A stretch of DNA of 36,728 nt, taken from positions 1 to 36,728 of the forward strand of contig DUQR01000005.1 in NCBI GenBank assembly GCA_012837715.1, read 5' to 3'. Source of the DNA: Bacillota bacterium. GTDB lineage: Bacteria; Bacillota; UBA4882; UBA10575. Both the position numbers and the translations under genes were made by a program. Every line of letters starts with the position of its first letter. Within the stretch, counting starts at the first letter, position 1. The notes beneath the pieces were generated by a model. It ran no database searches and was not told the DNA's origin. It was given only the letters and a program-made list of their open reading frames with translations. Positions 25,346-32,652 of the stretch are shown here, piece after piece.

Positions 25346-25521
25346 TAAAACATTAAAAAAAAACGGGTAGGCAATGAACAAATTCTTTTTGTTGATCAGA
25401 TCAACGATCCCATATAATAATCCCACTAGGAAAGTGGTTATCCCAACCCATACACCTTTGGATAATATGTGACCCAAGCCCTAGGTTAAGGCAACTAAAA
25501 TACCGCCCCAAGGAATCATAT
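25346..25521 (-). pseudogene. CPBP protease C-terminal remnant (first type)
   Basis: From ATG 25521 the frame reads MIPWGGILVALT, a TAG in place of the Trp expected in the ALTWGLGH motif, then GLGHILSKGVWVGITTFLVG and on to IAYPFF. A one-base slip in a T run changes the natural ending FFLMF-stop into a longer spurious frame. It looks like the end of a compact CPBP protein distinct from the remnant downstream. Two different CPBP tails thus lie end to end. Confidence 0.55.
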
Positions 25522-25523
25522 AT

Positions 25524-25865
25524 TTACTCACTAATAATCACCTTTTTATCAGAATAATCAACAGTAAAGACAACTTTTGAAATAGTATCTGAGCCAAGGC
25601 AAAGCATTATTGGACCCGGATATCCTTCGCTAATTCCCGCAAAACTGACTTTTTTTGCATTTTTAATACGGAATTGAAAAGAACCCAGCCTTACGTCTTT
25701 AATCTCATAACCCCATGTATTTGCCGGTAAATTAAACTTGGTTATTACTTTTTCATCAACACACGTTCTGCTACAGCCTGTATCGAGCTGTATAAGCACC
25801 TTCTCCCCATTAACGACTCCCGCTCCGCTCCCACTCTCACTAAAAAGACATTGAGTTTCATCCAA
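25524..25865 (-). CDS. Retropepsin-like aspartic protease domain protein, possibly truncated
   Basis: A 113-residue reading frame with VLIQLDTGCSRTCVDEKVI, the single DTG (28-30) active-site loop of retroviral-type aspartyl proteases, and a second conserved part near LGSFQFRIKNAKKV. Active enzymes of this type are dimers. The only available start is TTG (25863-25865) without a ribosome-binding site, and there is no signal peptide, so the 5' end may be lost. A strong promoter lies 40-70 bases upstream (25907-25935). It is functional only if the odd start is used. Confidence 0.5.
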   Translation of the reverse strand: MDETQCLFSESGSGAGVVNGEKVLIQLDTGCSRTCVDEKVITKFNLPANTWGYEIKDVRLGSFQFRIKNAKKVSFAGISEGYPGPIMLCLGSDTISKVVFTVDYSDKKVIISE

Positions 25866-25898
25866 AGACGGCTTTCTCCGGCAAACCGGATGGTAAAT

Positions 25899-25945
25899 TC
25901 ATCTAAATAGTAACAATTATTATGATTAATGTCAATTTACGGTTA
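25899..25945 (-). promoter_or_regulatory. Promoter in a dispersed repeat, copy 1
   Basis: Minus strand: TTGACA (25930-25935), 17-base spacer, TACTAT (25907-25912). The promoter and its flanks, about 50-60 bases in all, are similar to a second copy at 30068-30114, including bases outside the two boxes (AAATTGACATT before, TTTAGAT after). It points towards the retropepsin-like gene. Confidence 0.65.
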
Positions 25946-26038
25946 CCGGCGCACCGGTTCTGCAATACCCCTGTAGTTTTTTTCGTTTCCGGTAGATAAT
26001 TTCCGGATCGGGAACAAGTATAAGCTTTCGGTGGTTTA

Positions 26039-26319
26039 TTATCCTCTGGACAAATCAACAAGTAAAATTTTCCCGGAGAGGATTATTTTACATCCAACGG
26101 TGGAATGACGGGAGGAATAAAGAAATAAGTTAATTGCATTTGCATTGGCGGCATTAGCGGCGATGGTTATTTTACTAAAGCCTTGTTGGAAGAGGAAAGA
26201 TTCTAGATCATTTAGAAATGGCACAAAATCCTTTTCGGCATGTTTTTTCATTACTAATGCCCGAATGAAGGCAGTTTCATTTATATATCATTCACATTTA
26301 TCCTTCTAATTTTCAACAT
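26039..26319 (-). pseudogene. GNAT acetyltransferase pseudogene with internal deletion
   Basis: It starts normally: GGAGG, then an ATG at 26319 encoding MLKIRRINVNDI, the usual opening of a GNAT domain, directly followed by TAA. After a missing middle the frame resumes as AFIRALVMKKHAEKDF and LNDLESFLFQQGFSK, then ITIAANAANANAINLF, which is the GNAT block where FY..GF would follow. A frameshift then leads into unrelated residues. The acetyl-CoA-binding loop is gone. An internal ATG gives a spurious 70-codon ORF. Confidence 0.6.
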
Positions 26320-26412
26320 GGTTATCCTCCAATACCTATTCTCTACCATACGGTTCCGGCATCGATTAATTTTTCATCATCATAATTCAAGTAAACTTAC
26401 CTGTTAAAATAT

Positions 26413-26997
26413 CTAGATCCAATTATTCCTTGGGAAATATTCTCTAAGCAATTTATGGTTCCAAACTTGTGCTTCAATGTATGGAAAAAAGTCGGCCGGG
26501 AGTTTTCCCCACCAGCCTTCTGTAAACTCTCCCTTTTCTTTAATGAGCGAGAGGATTTCTGATAACAAAAAGACCTTTCCGTGGTACTCCGGTTGGTAAT
26601 ACTCGGGGTTTTTGTCCCGCCCCAGTTGGTACGAGAACATACTGTCGATAAAGGTGAAACTTACATCTTCTTCCCTAAAGTACGAAATGGGTATTTGGAT
26701 TTTATCCAACCGTTCTCCTGCTGTATTGTTCTCCAATGATGCGCATGATTCAACAATCATATAAAGCGGATATTCTTCCTGCGGGCGTCCTCCTTTTGCC
26801 ATGAATTCCTTCCGTACCCATGCTTCTGTCTCCTTTCTCGCCCGCAAATACCAGACCGGATCCCTGAAGCGGCCCCATATCGGATTATCAACATATAATT
26901 CTTTCATAATCCGGATTGCTTCCGCTTCCGGCAATGCGGACAAACTCCGGAAAGGAGGAGTCCCAGCCTTATAATAATTGGTCAAATACTTGATCAT
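26413..26997 (-). CDS. Conserved hypothetical protein, about 194 residues
   Basis: An intact gene with AAAGGGTG before its ATG. The product is soluble and starts MIKYLTNYYKAGTPPFRSLS. It is rich in Trp, Tyr and charged residues, with segments WGRFRDPVWYLRARKETE (about 41-58) and FTEGWWGKLPADFFPYIEAQ (about 158-177). I recall similar hypothetical proteins in Bacillota but no assigned function. No membrane segments, signal peptide or known catalytic motif were seen. It is separated from debris on both sides by more than 70 bases. Confidence 0.65.
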   Translation of the reverse strand: MIKYLTNYYKAGTPPFRSLSALPEAEAIRIMKELYVDNPIWGRFRDPVWYLRARKETEAWVRKEFMAKGGRPQEEYPLYMIVESCASLENNTAGERLDKIQIPISYFREEDVSFTFIDSMFSYQLGRDKNPEYYQPEYHGKVFLLSEILSLIKEKGEFTEGWWGKLPADFFPYIEAQVWNHKLLREYFPRNNWI

Positions 26998-27073
26998 GAA
27001 AACACCCTTTTACTTATTATGGTCCGGTAAAAAGTGAAGGAAACGGTTTTCAGGTCAAATTCCGTCTTCCATA

Positions 27074-27289
27074 TCATTCATTCCAAGCATAATTGATAAT
27101 ACCCTCCGGTTCTTTGCCCGCAGGACAAACCCGCAGGCATTTCTCGCATTTCCAGATATAACCCCGGACAACCTTTAGCTCGCGTCTGATTTTATCTTGA
27201 GTTTCCTTACATAGCAAGCCATTAAAATAATCTTTTCCTATTGCCTTTCCCGGACATGATTCTATGCATTTATTGCAGTGAAGACAGAC
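27074..27289 (-). pseudogene. 4Fe-4S ferredoxin-type domain remnant
   Basis: The frame begins abruptly at VCLHCNKCIESCPGKAIG, a classic CxxCxxCxxxCP cluster. A second, partial set follows, KCEKCLRVCPAGKEPEG, and it ends in NYAWNE-stop. No start codon exists; the frame is stopped just upstream (TAA before RQVC). It is the C-terminal part of a ferredoxin-like or epoxyqueuosine-reductase-like protein joined to the remnant of a Nudix gene. Confidence 0.65.
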
Positions 27290-27399
27290 TTGTCTTTATG
27301 CCTAACCAGTATCCATTTATCTTTATATCTTGACACTATAACAACAAAAGTTATTTTTTCATCCGCTATCGACCCGACATCGTAAAAGATTACTTTCAT
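27262..27399 (-). pseudogene. Nudix hydrolase N-terminal remnant
   Basis: Behind AGGGGAAA an ATG at 27399 opens a frame beginning MKVIFYDVGSIADEKITF, then VSRYKDKWILVRHKDK. This is the opening strand pattern of a Nudix (MutT-like) hydrolase. At the point where the Nudix box region should start, the sequence switches into the ferredoxin remnant and the frame ends at TAG (27262-27264) after 45 codons. The Nudix box itself is absent, so no activity is expected. Confidence 0.6.
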
Positions 27400-27485
27400 T
27401 TTTTCCCCTCATTTGCTTTTCCGGCGCCACAATGGCCGCGAAACAAGAATGCCAAGGACGGCGCGACCCCAAACAGCTTATTACT

Positions 27486-27707
27486 TCACGAAATAGTTCG
27501 CAACAATTCTATCGCTTTTTTATAGAGTGAATCAAATTCACAACCACAACTACCACACTCTTTATCTGCTTGCTCAATTATAGAGAGTAATTCTTCATTT
27601 CCTTTTTTGTTGTCAAGCCACGCTTTCGATGGCTCATCAATTAAACTCCAACCCGACTCCGCAAATTTTGTGATGATTTTTGTTAGTTCTACATTTTTAT
27701 TTGACAT
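27486..27707 (-). CDS. Small hypothetical protein with CxxCxC motif
   Basis: A 73-residue protein from ATG 27707, behind GAGGGAGG. An earlier in-frame ATG at 27782 has no ribosome-binding site. The product is hydrophilic and probably helical, and contains ECGSCGCEF (about 50-58), whose three closely spaced Cys could bind a metal. No family was recognised with confidence. It has good translation signals and looks intact, in contrast to its neighbours. Confidence 0.5.
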   Translation of the reverse strand: MSNKNVELTKIITKFAESGWSLIDEPSKAWLDNKKGNEELLSIIEQADKECGSCGCEFDSLYKKAIELLRTIS

Positions 27708-27812
27708 ACCTATACCTCCCTCTATGATCTTTATTTTTCTCTTAAAATCTCCATAAATATAGAAATTATCCTTCGCAATCATGCGAAAATATGAACAGTA
27801 AATATTGTTTTT

Positions 27813-27832
27813 GCCCTGCTTTTCGGCAGGGC
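27813..27832. terminator. GC-rich stem-loop, possible terminator
   Basis: GCCCTGC (27813-27819) pairs with GCAGGGC (27826-27832) over TTTTCG. Only a short CTTTG follows on plus, and A-rich sequence follows on minus. It lies about 100 bases upstream of the small CxxCxC gene and just beyond a degraded coding stretch. It may be the orphaned terminator of a lost gene. Confidence 0.4.
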
Positions 27833-27910
27833 CTTTGATTGCTAAAACTGATATTGAACTTCCTCCCGGATATATGGAGCGCCTTCACCCCGGTAATTCC
27901 CAACAATACC

Positions 27911-28180
27911 CTAGTAATCGGTTTTAGCGGTCAACCAGAGGCTTTCAAGACTTGGGGGAATCTCCACTTCGACCCGGAGTTTCGCCTTGGAACCAGGGAG
28001 AAACTCAACCGACCGGATCGCCAGTGGTTCACTGGAAGCCGAAGAACCATAAGCCCAGAGCTCCAACTGATCCTTTTCCAAACCCGGGACTTCCTTGTGC
28101 AGGTTCAGAGTAAAGCCATCGGCGGTGACGTCAGAGATAAACGCTTTGTTGGGTATGAGGATCGGCCCGTTGGATGCCCA
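27911..28180 (-). pseudogene. Fragment of a secreted beta-rich protein
   Basis: The minus strand is open for about 90 codons and reads like an Ig/Fn3-type or cell-surface repeat: VTADGFTLNLHKEVPGLEKD, then LRVEVEIPPSLESLWLTAKT. There is no signal peptide or start codon with a ribosome-binding site, and the 5' end is fused to the remnant of a LuxR-type regulator. G+C content is higher than in the adjacent genes, suggesting different origin. I could not place it in a named family. Confidence 0.45.
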
Positions 28181-28392
28181 TACTTGCACAAGGCAGCGGC
28201 AATTTCGCGATTGGATTTACCGGCAAGAAGCTAATGCACCACCTCCTGTTCGCGAAGGGTAAGGGGAGACAGTGCTTCTATTTTGGACAAAAGAGCCGTT
28301 TGCTGATTTTCACCCAGTGTGTCATAGACCCCAAGATAAGCGTGGCTCTTAAGCAGCAGCGTAAGGTGGTGGTTAAGCAAGGGTAAGATCAC
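28181..28392 (-). pseudogene. LuxR-type regulator remnant
   Basis: Minus strand: after SHAYLGVYDTLGENQQTALL comes LSPLTLREQEVVH, a TAG stop (28231-28233), then LLAGKSNREIAAALC. The latter two are the first two helices of a LuxR/NarL helix-turn-helix. The recognition helix is missing because the sequence switches into a secreted-protein fragment right after AALC. There is no start codon. The gene was probably a MalT/LuxR-type activator before decay. Confidence 0.65.
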
Positions 28393-28393
28393 C

Positions 28394-28412
28394 AAGCAAA
28401 GCCGTGTTAGGT
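28394..28412. repeat. Core-site-like sequence downstream of methyltransferase gene
   Basis: GTTAGGT (28406-28412) on plus reads ACCTAAC on minus, an exact match to the integron core RYYYAAC. It lies 34 bases beyond the methyltransferase stop codon. The equivalent GTTAG at 35906 lies 33 bases from the other methyltransferase stop. No partner arm was found to its left, where the LuxR remnant begins. Confidence 0.35.
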
Positions 28413-28446
28413 GACGTGAGAAAGCTCACAAAGCTAATACCCACAT

Positions 28447-29310
28447 CTACTTACTTGCTACAATGATCAGACCTGCTCTTTGATTACTACCGATCGAATA
28501 TGGACAGATTTCTTTATCAAAGCGATCACACAATTCGATGAACTCATGATAAAGCTTTGGTTTCTCAAGGAGTTGACCAAGGAATTCCTTCCCACAATGA
28601 TTGGTAAGGGAGCCTATTGAGGTTAATCTTTCAATTTTCATACCGCTTTTTTCAAATATCAACTTGATCTCCTGAGGCAAAAAAGCCTTTATCGGGCCAA
28701 GATAATCATTGGTACATCCTTTAACCAATTGTTTATTCTCTCCGTATTGCTGAGTATGCCAAAAACCTGTATCAAACATTTCATAAATTGCCGGAATAAA
28801 TCGTTCATCACTAAAGCGAATTCCCGATTTAAGGATTGAGACTATCATATTCGCTCTATTCGAAACAGTCATAATTACTTTCTTTTTTGCTACGCGAATT
28901 GTTTCTTTTATTGCTTTTTCCGCATCAATCCCGCAGAATGATACAGGTCCATCCATATTGAGTACCAGGTCAAAGGAATCATCATTAAACCTTGATAAAT
29001 CGGCGGAAATCCCTTGTTCAAAAGTGATATTCTTTATCATCTTTTCTTCTGACTTCTTTTTTGCGATCGCAATCATCTCTTCCGAGAGATCAAAATGTAC
29101 CACCTTAAATCCTCTTTCCGCCAATGGAATAGAAAATACACCGGTTCCTCCGCCGACATCTAAAATTGTATTAATATCGGCTGAAAGCTGTTTGTTTATT
29201 TCCTTCCATCTCAACTCGCGATTAATTTTTTCATCAAACATATCAATCTCTTCTTTTTTAGCTTTTGCATTCCACCATATTCTTTCAAACTCATAATCGG
29301 TTTTTACCAT
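28447..29310 (-). CDS. Class I SAM-dependent methyltransferase
   Basis: A 287-residue enzyme starting at ATG 29310 (AAGGAG 9-14 bases before); a longer in-frame start at 29373 would run through a repeat and lacks a site. Motif I is ILDVGGGTGVFS (49-60), the acidic ribose-binding residue is in VVHFDLSEEM (about 71-80), and motif IV is SFDLVLNMDGPVSF (about 113-126). The C-terminal half is longer than in minimal methyltransferases and may bind the acceptor. Substrate unknown. The gene nearly fills the interval between CTAAC at 29336 and GTTAG at 28406. Confidence 0.82.
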   Translation of the reverse strand: MVKTDYEFERIWWNAKAKKEEIDMFDEKINRELRWKEINKQLSADINTILDVGGGTGVFSIPLAERGFKVVHFDLSEEMIAIAKKKSEEKMIKNITFEQGISADLSRFNDDSFDLVLNMDGPVSFCGIDAEKAIKETIRVAKKKVIMTVSNRANMIVSILKSGIRFSDERFIPAIYEMFDTGFWHTQQYGENKQLVKGCTNDYLGPIKAFLPQEIKLIFEKSGMKIERLTSIGSLTNHCGKEFLGQLLEKPKLYHEFIELCDRFDKEICPYSIGSNQRAGLIIVASK

Positions 29311-29335
29311 GCGTTTCAACTCCTTAAATCCTCTT

Positions 29336-29381
29336 CTAACGTTTGGCGTTGCCGTCGCCGATGAACAATCCAAGACAAATC
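29336..29381 (-). repeat. attC-like element, copy A (partial)
   Basis: On the minus strand the element ends in CCAAACGTTAG, 25 bases before the methyltransferase start codon. The inward sequence (plus: CTAACGTTTGGCG, then TTGCCGTCGCCGATG) resembles the starts of copies B (35754) and C (36647). The opposite arm would have to overlap the end of the HEAT-type gene and is not evident. Confidence 0.45.
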
Positions 29382-29819
29382 TTATTTTTCCAGAAACTTT
29401 TTTATCGCTTTTTTTACCTTTTCGTTCCCCCGTTCGTATTCGGTTCCCAAATAACTTTCCACACGCTCGTCCCTTTGCTCACGGGCGACCTTTCCCAGCA
29501 CTTCAATGATATCCATTAATAATAAACTCTTCTGAGAATCTTTTCTTCTATTCAAGTCTATTTTCAAAAGCATATCGACAATTTCACGGTTATATTTGGC
29601 CGAGTGTTCACAAATTGCACTCAATCCCTGGATGCATTGCCGGGCAGTAATAAACTTTTCATCATCACAATGTTTTAAGTAATCATTACAAATTGCTCCG
29701 AATTTATCTTCCTTATCCCATCTTACATTTTCTGAAATTAGCATTAAGCCAAGACTTCTTTGATAGGAATTATGATCATTAATCATTCCGGCAAAAGTGT
29801 CCCAATACTTATACACCAT
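29382..29819 (-). CDS. HEAT-repeat-like (SufBD-type) protein, probably 5'-truncated
   Basis: A 145-residue frame of paired helices, starting YKYWDTFAGMINDHNSYQRS and ending GNEKVKKAIKKFLEK. It resembles the HEAT/ARM-like proteins often labelled SufBD protein in Bacillota. Related proteins have about 30 more N-terminal residues. Here the frame continues upstream as KFQLLKLLSSNSP without a start codon, and the ATG at 29819 has no ribosome-binding site. A promoter lies about 250 bases upstream. It may be translated poorly or be a recent pseudogene. Confidence 0.55.
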   Translation of the reverse strand: MVYKYWDTFAGMINDHNSYQRSLGLMLISENVRWDKEDKFGAICNDYLKHCDDEKFITARQCIQGLSAICEHSAKYNREIVDMLLKIDLNRRKDSQKSLLLMDIIEVLGKVAREQRDERVESYLGTEYERGNEKVKKAIKKFLEK

Positions 29820-30067
29820 GGGACTGTTTGAAGATAATAACTTTAGGAGCTGAAATTTGGTTCATTTAAACTTACTATTTCCGGTTCCAAATGCTCTTTT
29901 TTCCCTACTCCGAAAATAAACATAAAAAGCACCATCTTAATACATTCTTATTAGCAGTCGCAATAACTGCGGCTTTTCGCCACATTGCTGAACGTTGCAG
30001 CTTCCCGATGTTCAAAAGCATTAATATTTGAATTGTTTCTGCAGAAGTATTTTTATCTTGAGTAAAT

Positions 30068-30114
30068 TTATCTAAATTGTATCAATCGCCTAGATCAATG
30101 TCAATTTATGGTTT
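30068..30114 (-). promoter_or_regulatory. Promoter in a dispersed repeat, copy 2
   Basis: Minus strand: TTGACA (30099-30104), 17-base spacer, TACAAT (30076-30081). About 50-60 bases around it resemble copy 1 at 25899-25945. The rest of 29820-30067 holds no gene that I can see. Confidence 0.65.
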
Positions 30115-30346
30115 CCCAGCGCTTTTACTTTTCAAAACCCGGTAATTATTTGTAACGATAGTGATAGACACAATTTTTCCCCGATTGATAAATAATGACG
30201 CTCCAGAAGGATTTGCCGCTGCTTATACGGTGATTTTTACGGATACCGGAGAAAAACTTTCTTTGCTATATTTGGATAGAGATATCGACTCAAAGGAAGC
30301 GATTGTGTCCAGTCTAGTTCGCAATTTCGCATCGGGACTCCTCGGG
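30115..30346. other. No recognisable gene; chance reading frame
   Basis: This stretch between the repeat promoter and the transposase relic has an open plus-strand frame from 30161 that continues into the antisense of the transposase. Its peptide matches nothing I know and it lacks a ribosome-binding site. No terminal inverted repeat of an insertion sequence was identified here either. Confidence 0.4.
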
Positions 30347-31070
30347 TTAAGCCGCTTTTTTCCTGGCCAGGATTTGCTGAAGTATCTCTTTTCTAATATA
30401 GCATCTAGATGTTTCCCAATCTTCAGCATACTCCATGAGATAACAACTGATAAGGCGCAGATAAGAATCCATGGAAGGGAAGATTCCCACAACTTTCGAA
30501 CGGCGACGGATTTCCTTGTTCAAGCGTTCCAGGATATTGGTTGAACTGATTTTCCCGGGATCAATCTCTGGAAACTCATAATACTGTAAAGAGTCTTCCA
30601 GACCATTCATCAAGACCTCGATTGCTTTAGGATAACGGGCTTGATATTCTTCACTAAGAAGCTCTGCATAACATTTGGCGGATTGGTAATCAGGCTGCTC
30701 CCAGATTTGCTTGAGTTTTGCCGCGAAGGTTTCTTTTTCTTTAGCCGGGATATAGGCGAGGATGTTCCGCATAAAATGGACTTTGCATCGTTGCCAGCTA
30801 CAACCAACAAAGGATTTTTGGACGGCAGAAATTAGACCTTGATGGGCATCGGAAACCACGAGCCATACGTTTTTTAGTCCTCGCTTTTTAAGGCGTTCAA
30901 ACAAAGCGGTATAAGAGGTTTCTGATTCTTCGTACATGGGCTCGATGGCTAACACTTCGCGTTTACCGTCAAGATTAACACCACAGACCACATGGACCGC
31001 CATGTTGCAGACGTCGGTGATCATCCCGGATCTTTTCGTATAAAGCATCAACCCAAATTACCGGATTTTA
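30347..31070 (-). mobile_element. IS256-family transposase relic
   Basis: The C-terminal 60% of an IS256-type transposase. It starts mid-protein with PVIWVDALYEKIRDD (first catalytic Asp), shifts frame once near 31020-31030, then continues NMAVHVVCGVNLDGKREVL, WLVVSDAHQGL (second Asp), CKVHFMRN, and NILERLNKEIRRR (catalytic Glu). The N-terminal ~160 residues and the left end are missing. All three DDE residues survive, but truncation plus frameshift make it dead. An internal ATG gives a 234-codon ORF. Confidence 0.85.
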
Positions 31071-31124
31071 AGGGTTTTGTGAAGCAGCAAGATCATAGAC
31101 CGCAATTTTGACCTACTTCATCTT

Positions 31125-31604
31125 CTACAACTCGACGATCATACCGTCATAAGCAAATTTTAAATTTGGATATTCTTTTTCAAGCTCAAGGTAATCTGAA
31201 TAAGTTTTACCCCAATCTTCTTCTATATGTGTAACTATAATCTTTTTAATCTTCATCTCTCCAGCGATTTTAAGTAGGTCGCCCATGCTGTGCAATTCAT
31301 TGTGTAGAGGGTGAGCATCAGTAATTATTCTACCGTTTTTCAATACATTGCCTATATAAGTATTGCCGATTATTAGCAGATCCGCGTTTTCAATAATACC
31401 GTCGGTTGGAAAAGGAAGACAATCACAGGGTGCATACACCAGCTTTTTCCCATTTGACTCAAACACAAAGACAGATACAGCCTTGCTACTTGGAACAGGG
31501 ACAAAAGTTATCCTGATGTCGTTTATTTCGATATCTTTGGGATCAGTAACGAAACTGATATCTATATCGTTTGGGACGACAGCATGATTAAGTGCTGAGA
31601 GAAC
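31125..31604 (-). pseudogene. Metallo-beta-lactamase-fold (PhnP-like) protein remnant
   Basis: An open frame of 160 codons without a plausible start: FGVLSALNHAVVPNDIDISF, then DIRITFVPVPSSKAVSVFVF, GKKLVYAPCDCLPFP, and IIVTHIEEDWGKTYSDY near the end. This fits the C-terminal two thirds of a PhnP/beta-lactamase-fold hydrolase. The N-terminal HxHxDH block is gone; the sequence begins right at the edge of a perfect stem-loop (31606-31644). GTG 31466 could initiate a shorter product but has no ribosome-binding site. Confidence 0.6.
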
Positions 31605-31605
31605 A

Positions 31606-31644
31606 CCAAAAATCCGCCCTGTTCATCCCGGGGCGGATTTTTGG
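31606..31644 (-). terminator. Intrinsic terminator, 14-bp perfect stem
   Basis: The arms at 31606-31619 and 31631-31644 (core AATCCGCCC/GGGCGGATT) are fully complementary with an 11-base loop, and each arm holds a run of five A or T. It ends the UlaG-like gene 20 bases after its stop and can act in both directions. Confidence 0.8.
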
Positions 31645-31664
31645 CCTAAAATATTTGAATTATG

Positions 31665-32528
31665 CTAAGACTTGTTCCCGTATTCCCAGGATTTTTCCGG
31701 ACGAAACCTCTCTCTTAGATCCGGATATTGGTAGTGACCAATATCATTATCCTTAGGAAAGATAAATTTTGCTCCATGCTTGAGGATGACGACTTTAAGT
31801 TTCGAGCGATTAGCCTTTACCACCATCTCAAGCTGTTGTGGATCCAGGTTTGAACTGGCCCAGTTATCATAATGATATGGAATCACAACTTCAGCATTTA
31901 ATGCTTCTGCGATCCGGTAGACCTCATATGGATTTAGTTTGTCTGTGACTCCCGGTGCGTTATGTCCCATATTGGTCAGACAAAGGTCCACCTGATGATT
32001 TTCACCAATTCCCCGGTATCCATTATGGTATAATGTATCTCCCAAGTGAATAATTCCACCGGCATCTGTTTTAAATAAAAAGCTAACTGCATATTTCCCA
32101 TAATCCAACTTGCCATCCTGGACCTCTTCACCGGTTAAACAAGCCATACGGTCATAATTAGGGACGATTGCTAGTTCGACATCTTTAAACTTGATGGTGT
32201 CGCCCGGTTTAACCTGCCTGATCCTTTCCTCCGGTACCCCAAAGGCCCGAAACTTGCGACAAGTTACTTCCGGTCCGATAAACAAAGCATCGCTGGTTTG
32301 CAGAGCTGCTTTAATGGTATAGATATCACAATGATCTTGGTGGTGATGTGTGCATAAAACAGCATCGATCTGTTCAAAAGCCCAGGGATCCACTACTTGC
32401 GGATGTAATCTCAACCATTCAAGAGATGGGGCTCCGCTTGTTCTACAGACTCCGCAATGGTCATAGGTTGTGTAATCTGATGGACCGGCGTAATTATCGA
32501 TCAGAAAAAAGGACTTGGGTGTTTTCAA
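31665..32528 (-). CDS. UlaG-like metallo-beta-lactamase-fold lactonase, 5'-truncated
   Basis: A 287-residue frame closely resembling L-ascorbate-6-phosphate lactonase (UlaG): HHHQDH metal motif at 61-66, a conserved GVPEERIRQVKPGDTIKFKD stretch, HLGDTLYHNGY, then ITDKL/NPYEVYRIAEALNAEVVIPYHYD. UlaG proteins have about 60-70 more residues at the N-terminus. Here the frame opens at TTG 32528 with no ribosome-binding site, and coding-like sequence stops at a TGA about 50 bases upstream. The active-site residues are present, but the missing first strands make function doubtful. It has an intact terminator. Confidence 0.65.
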   Translation of the reverse strand: MKTPKSFFLIDNYAGPSDYTTYDHCGVCRTSGAPSLEWLRLHPQVVDPWAFEQIDAVLCTHHHQDHCDIYTIKAALQTSDALFIGPEVTCRKFRAFGVPEERIRQVKPGDTIKFKDVELAIVPNYDRMACLTGEEVQDGKLDYGKYAVSFLFKTDAGGIIHLGDTLYHNGYRGIGENHQVDLCLTNMGHNAPGVTDKLNPYEVYRIAEALNAEVVIPYHYDNWASSNLDPQQLEMVVKANRSKLKVVILKHGAKFIFPKDNDIGHYQYPDLRERFRPEKSWEYGNKS

Positions 32529-32652
32529 AAGTGACCATGGATGGTTGATACGATTCCGATTAGGCCAATTATATGCTCATAAAGATTTCACCATTTTTAG
32601 CCTGCTATCCGCGTCCCGACAGCGGTAATCGTCTGTTATAAGAAGTATCCGT

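Noticed and set aside
28406-28446. A complete attC site downstream of the methyltransferase at 28447
   Set aside because: Only one core (ACCTAAC on minus) is present; to its left the LuxR remnant begins and no partner core or hairpin arm was found.
30161-30544. 127-codon plus-strand reading frame
   Set aside because: The second half is antisense to the IS256 transposase relic, there is no ribosome-binding site, and the peptide is unrecognised.
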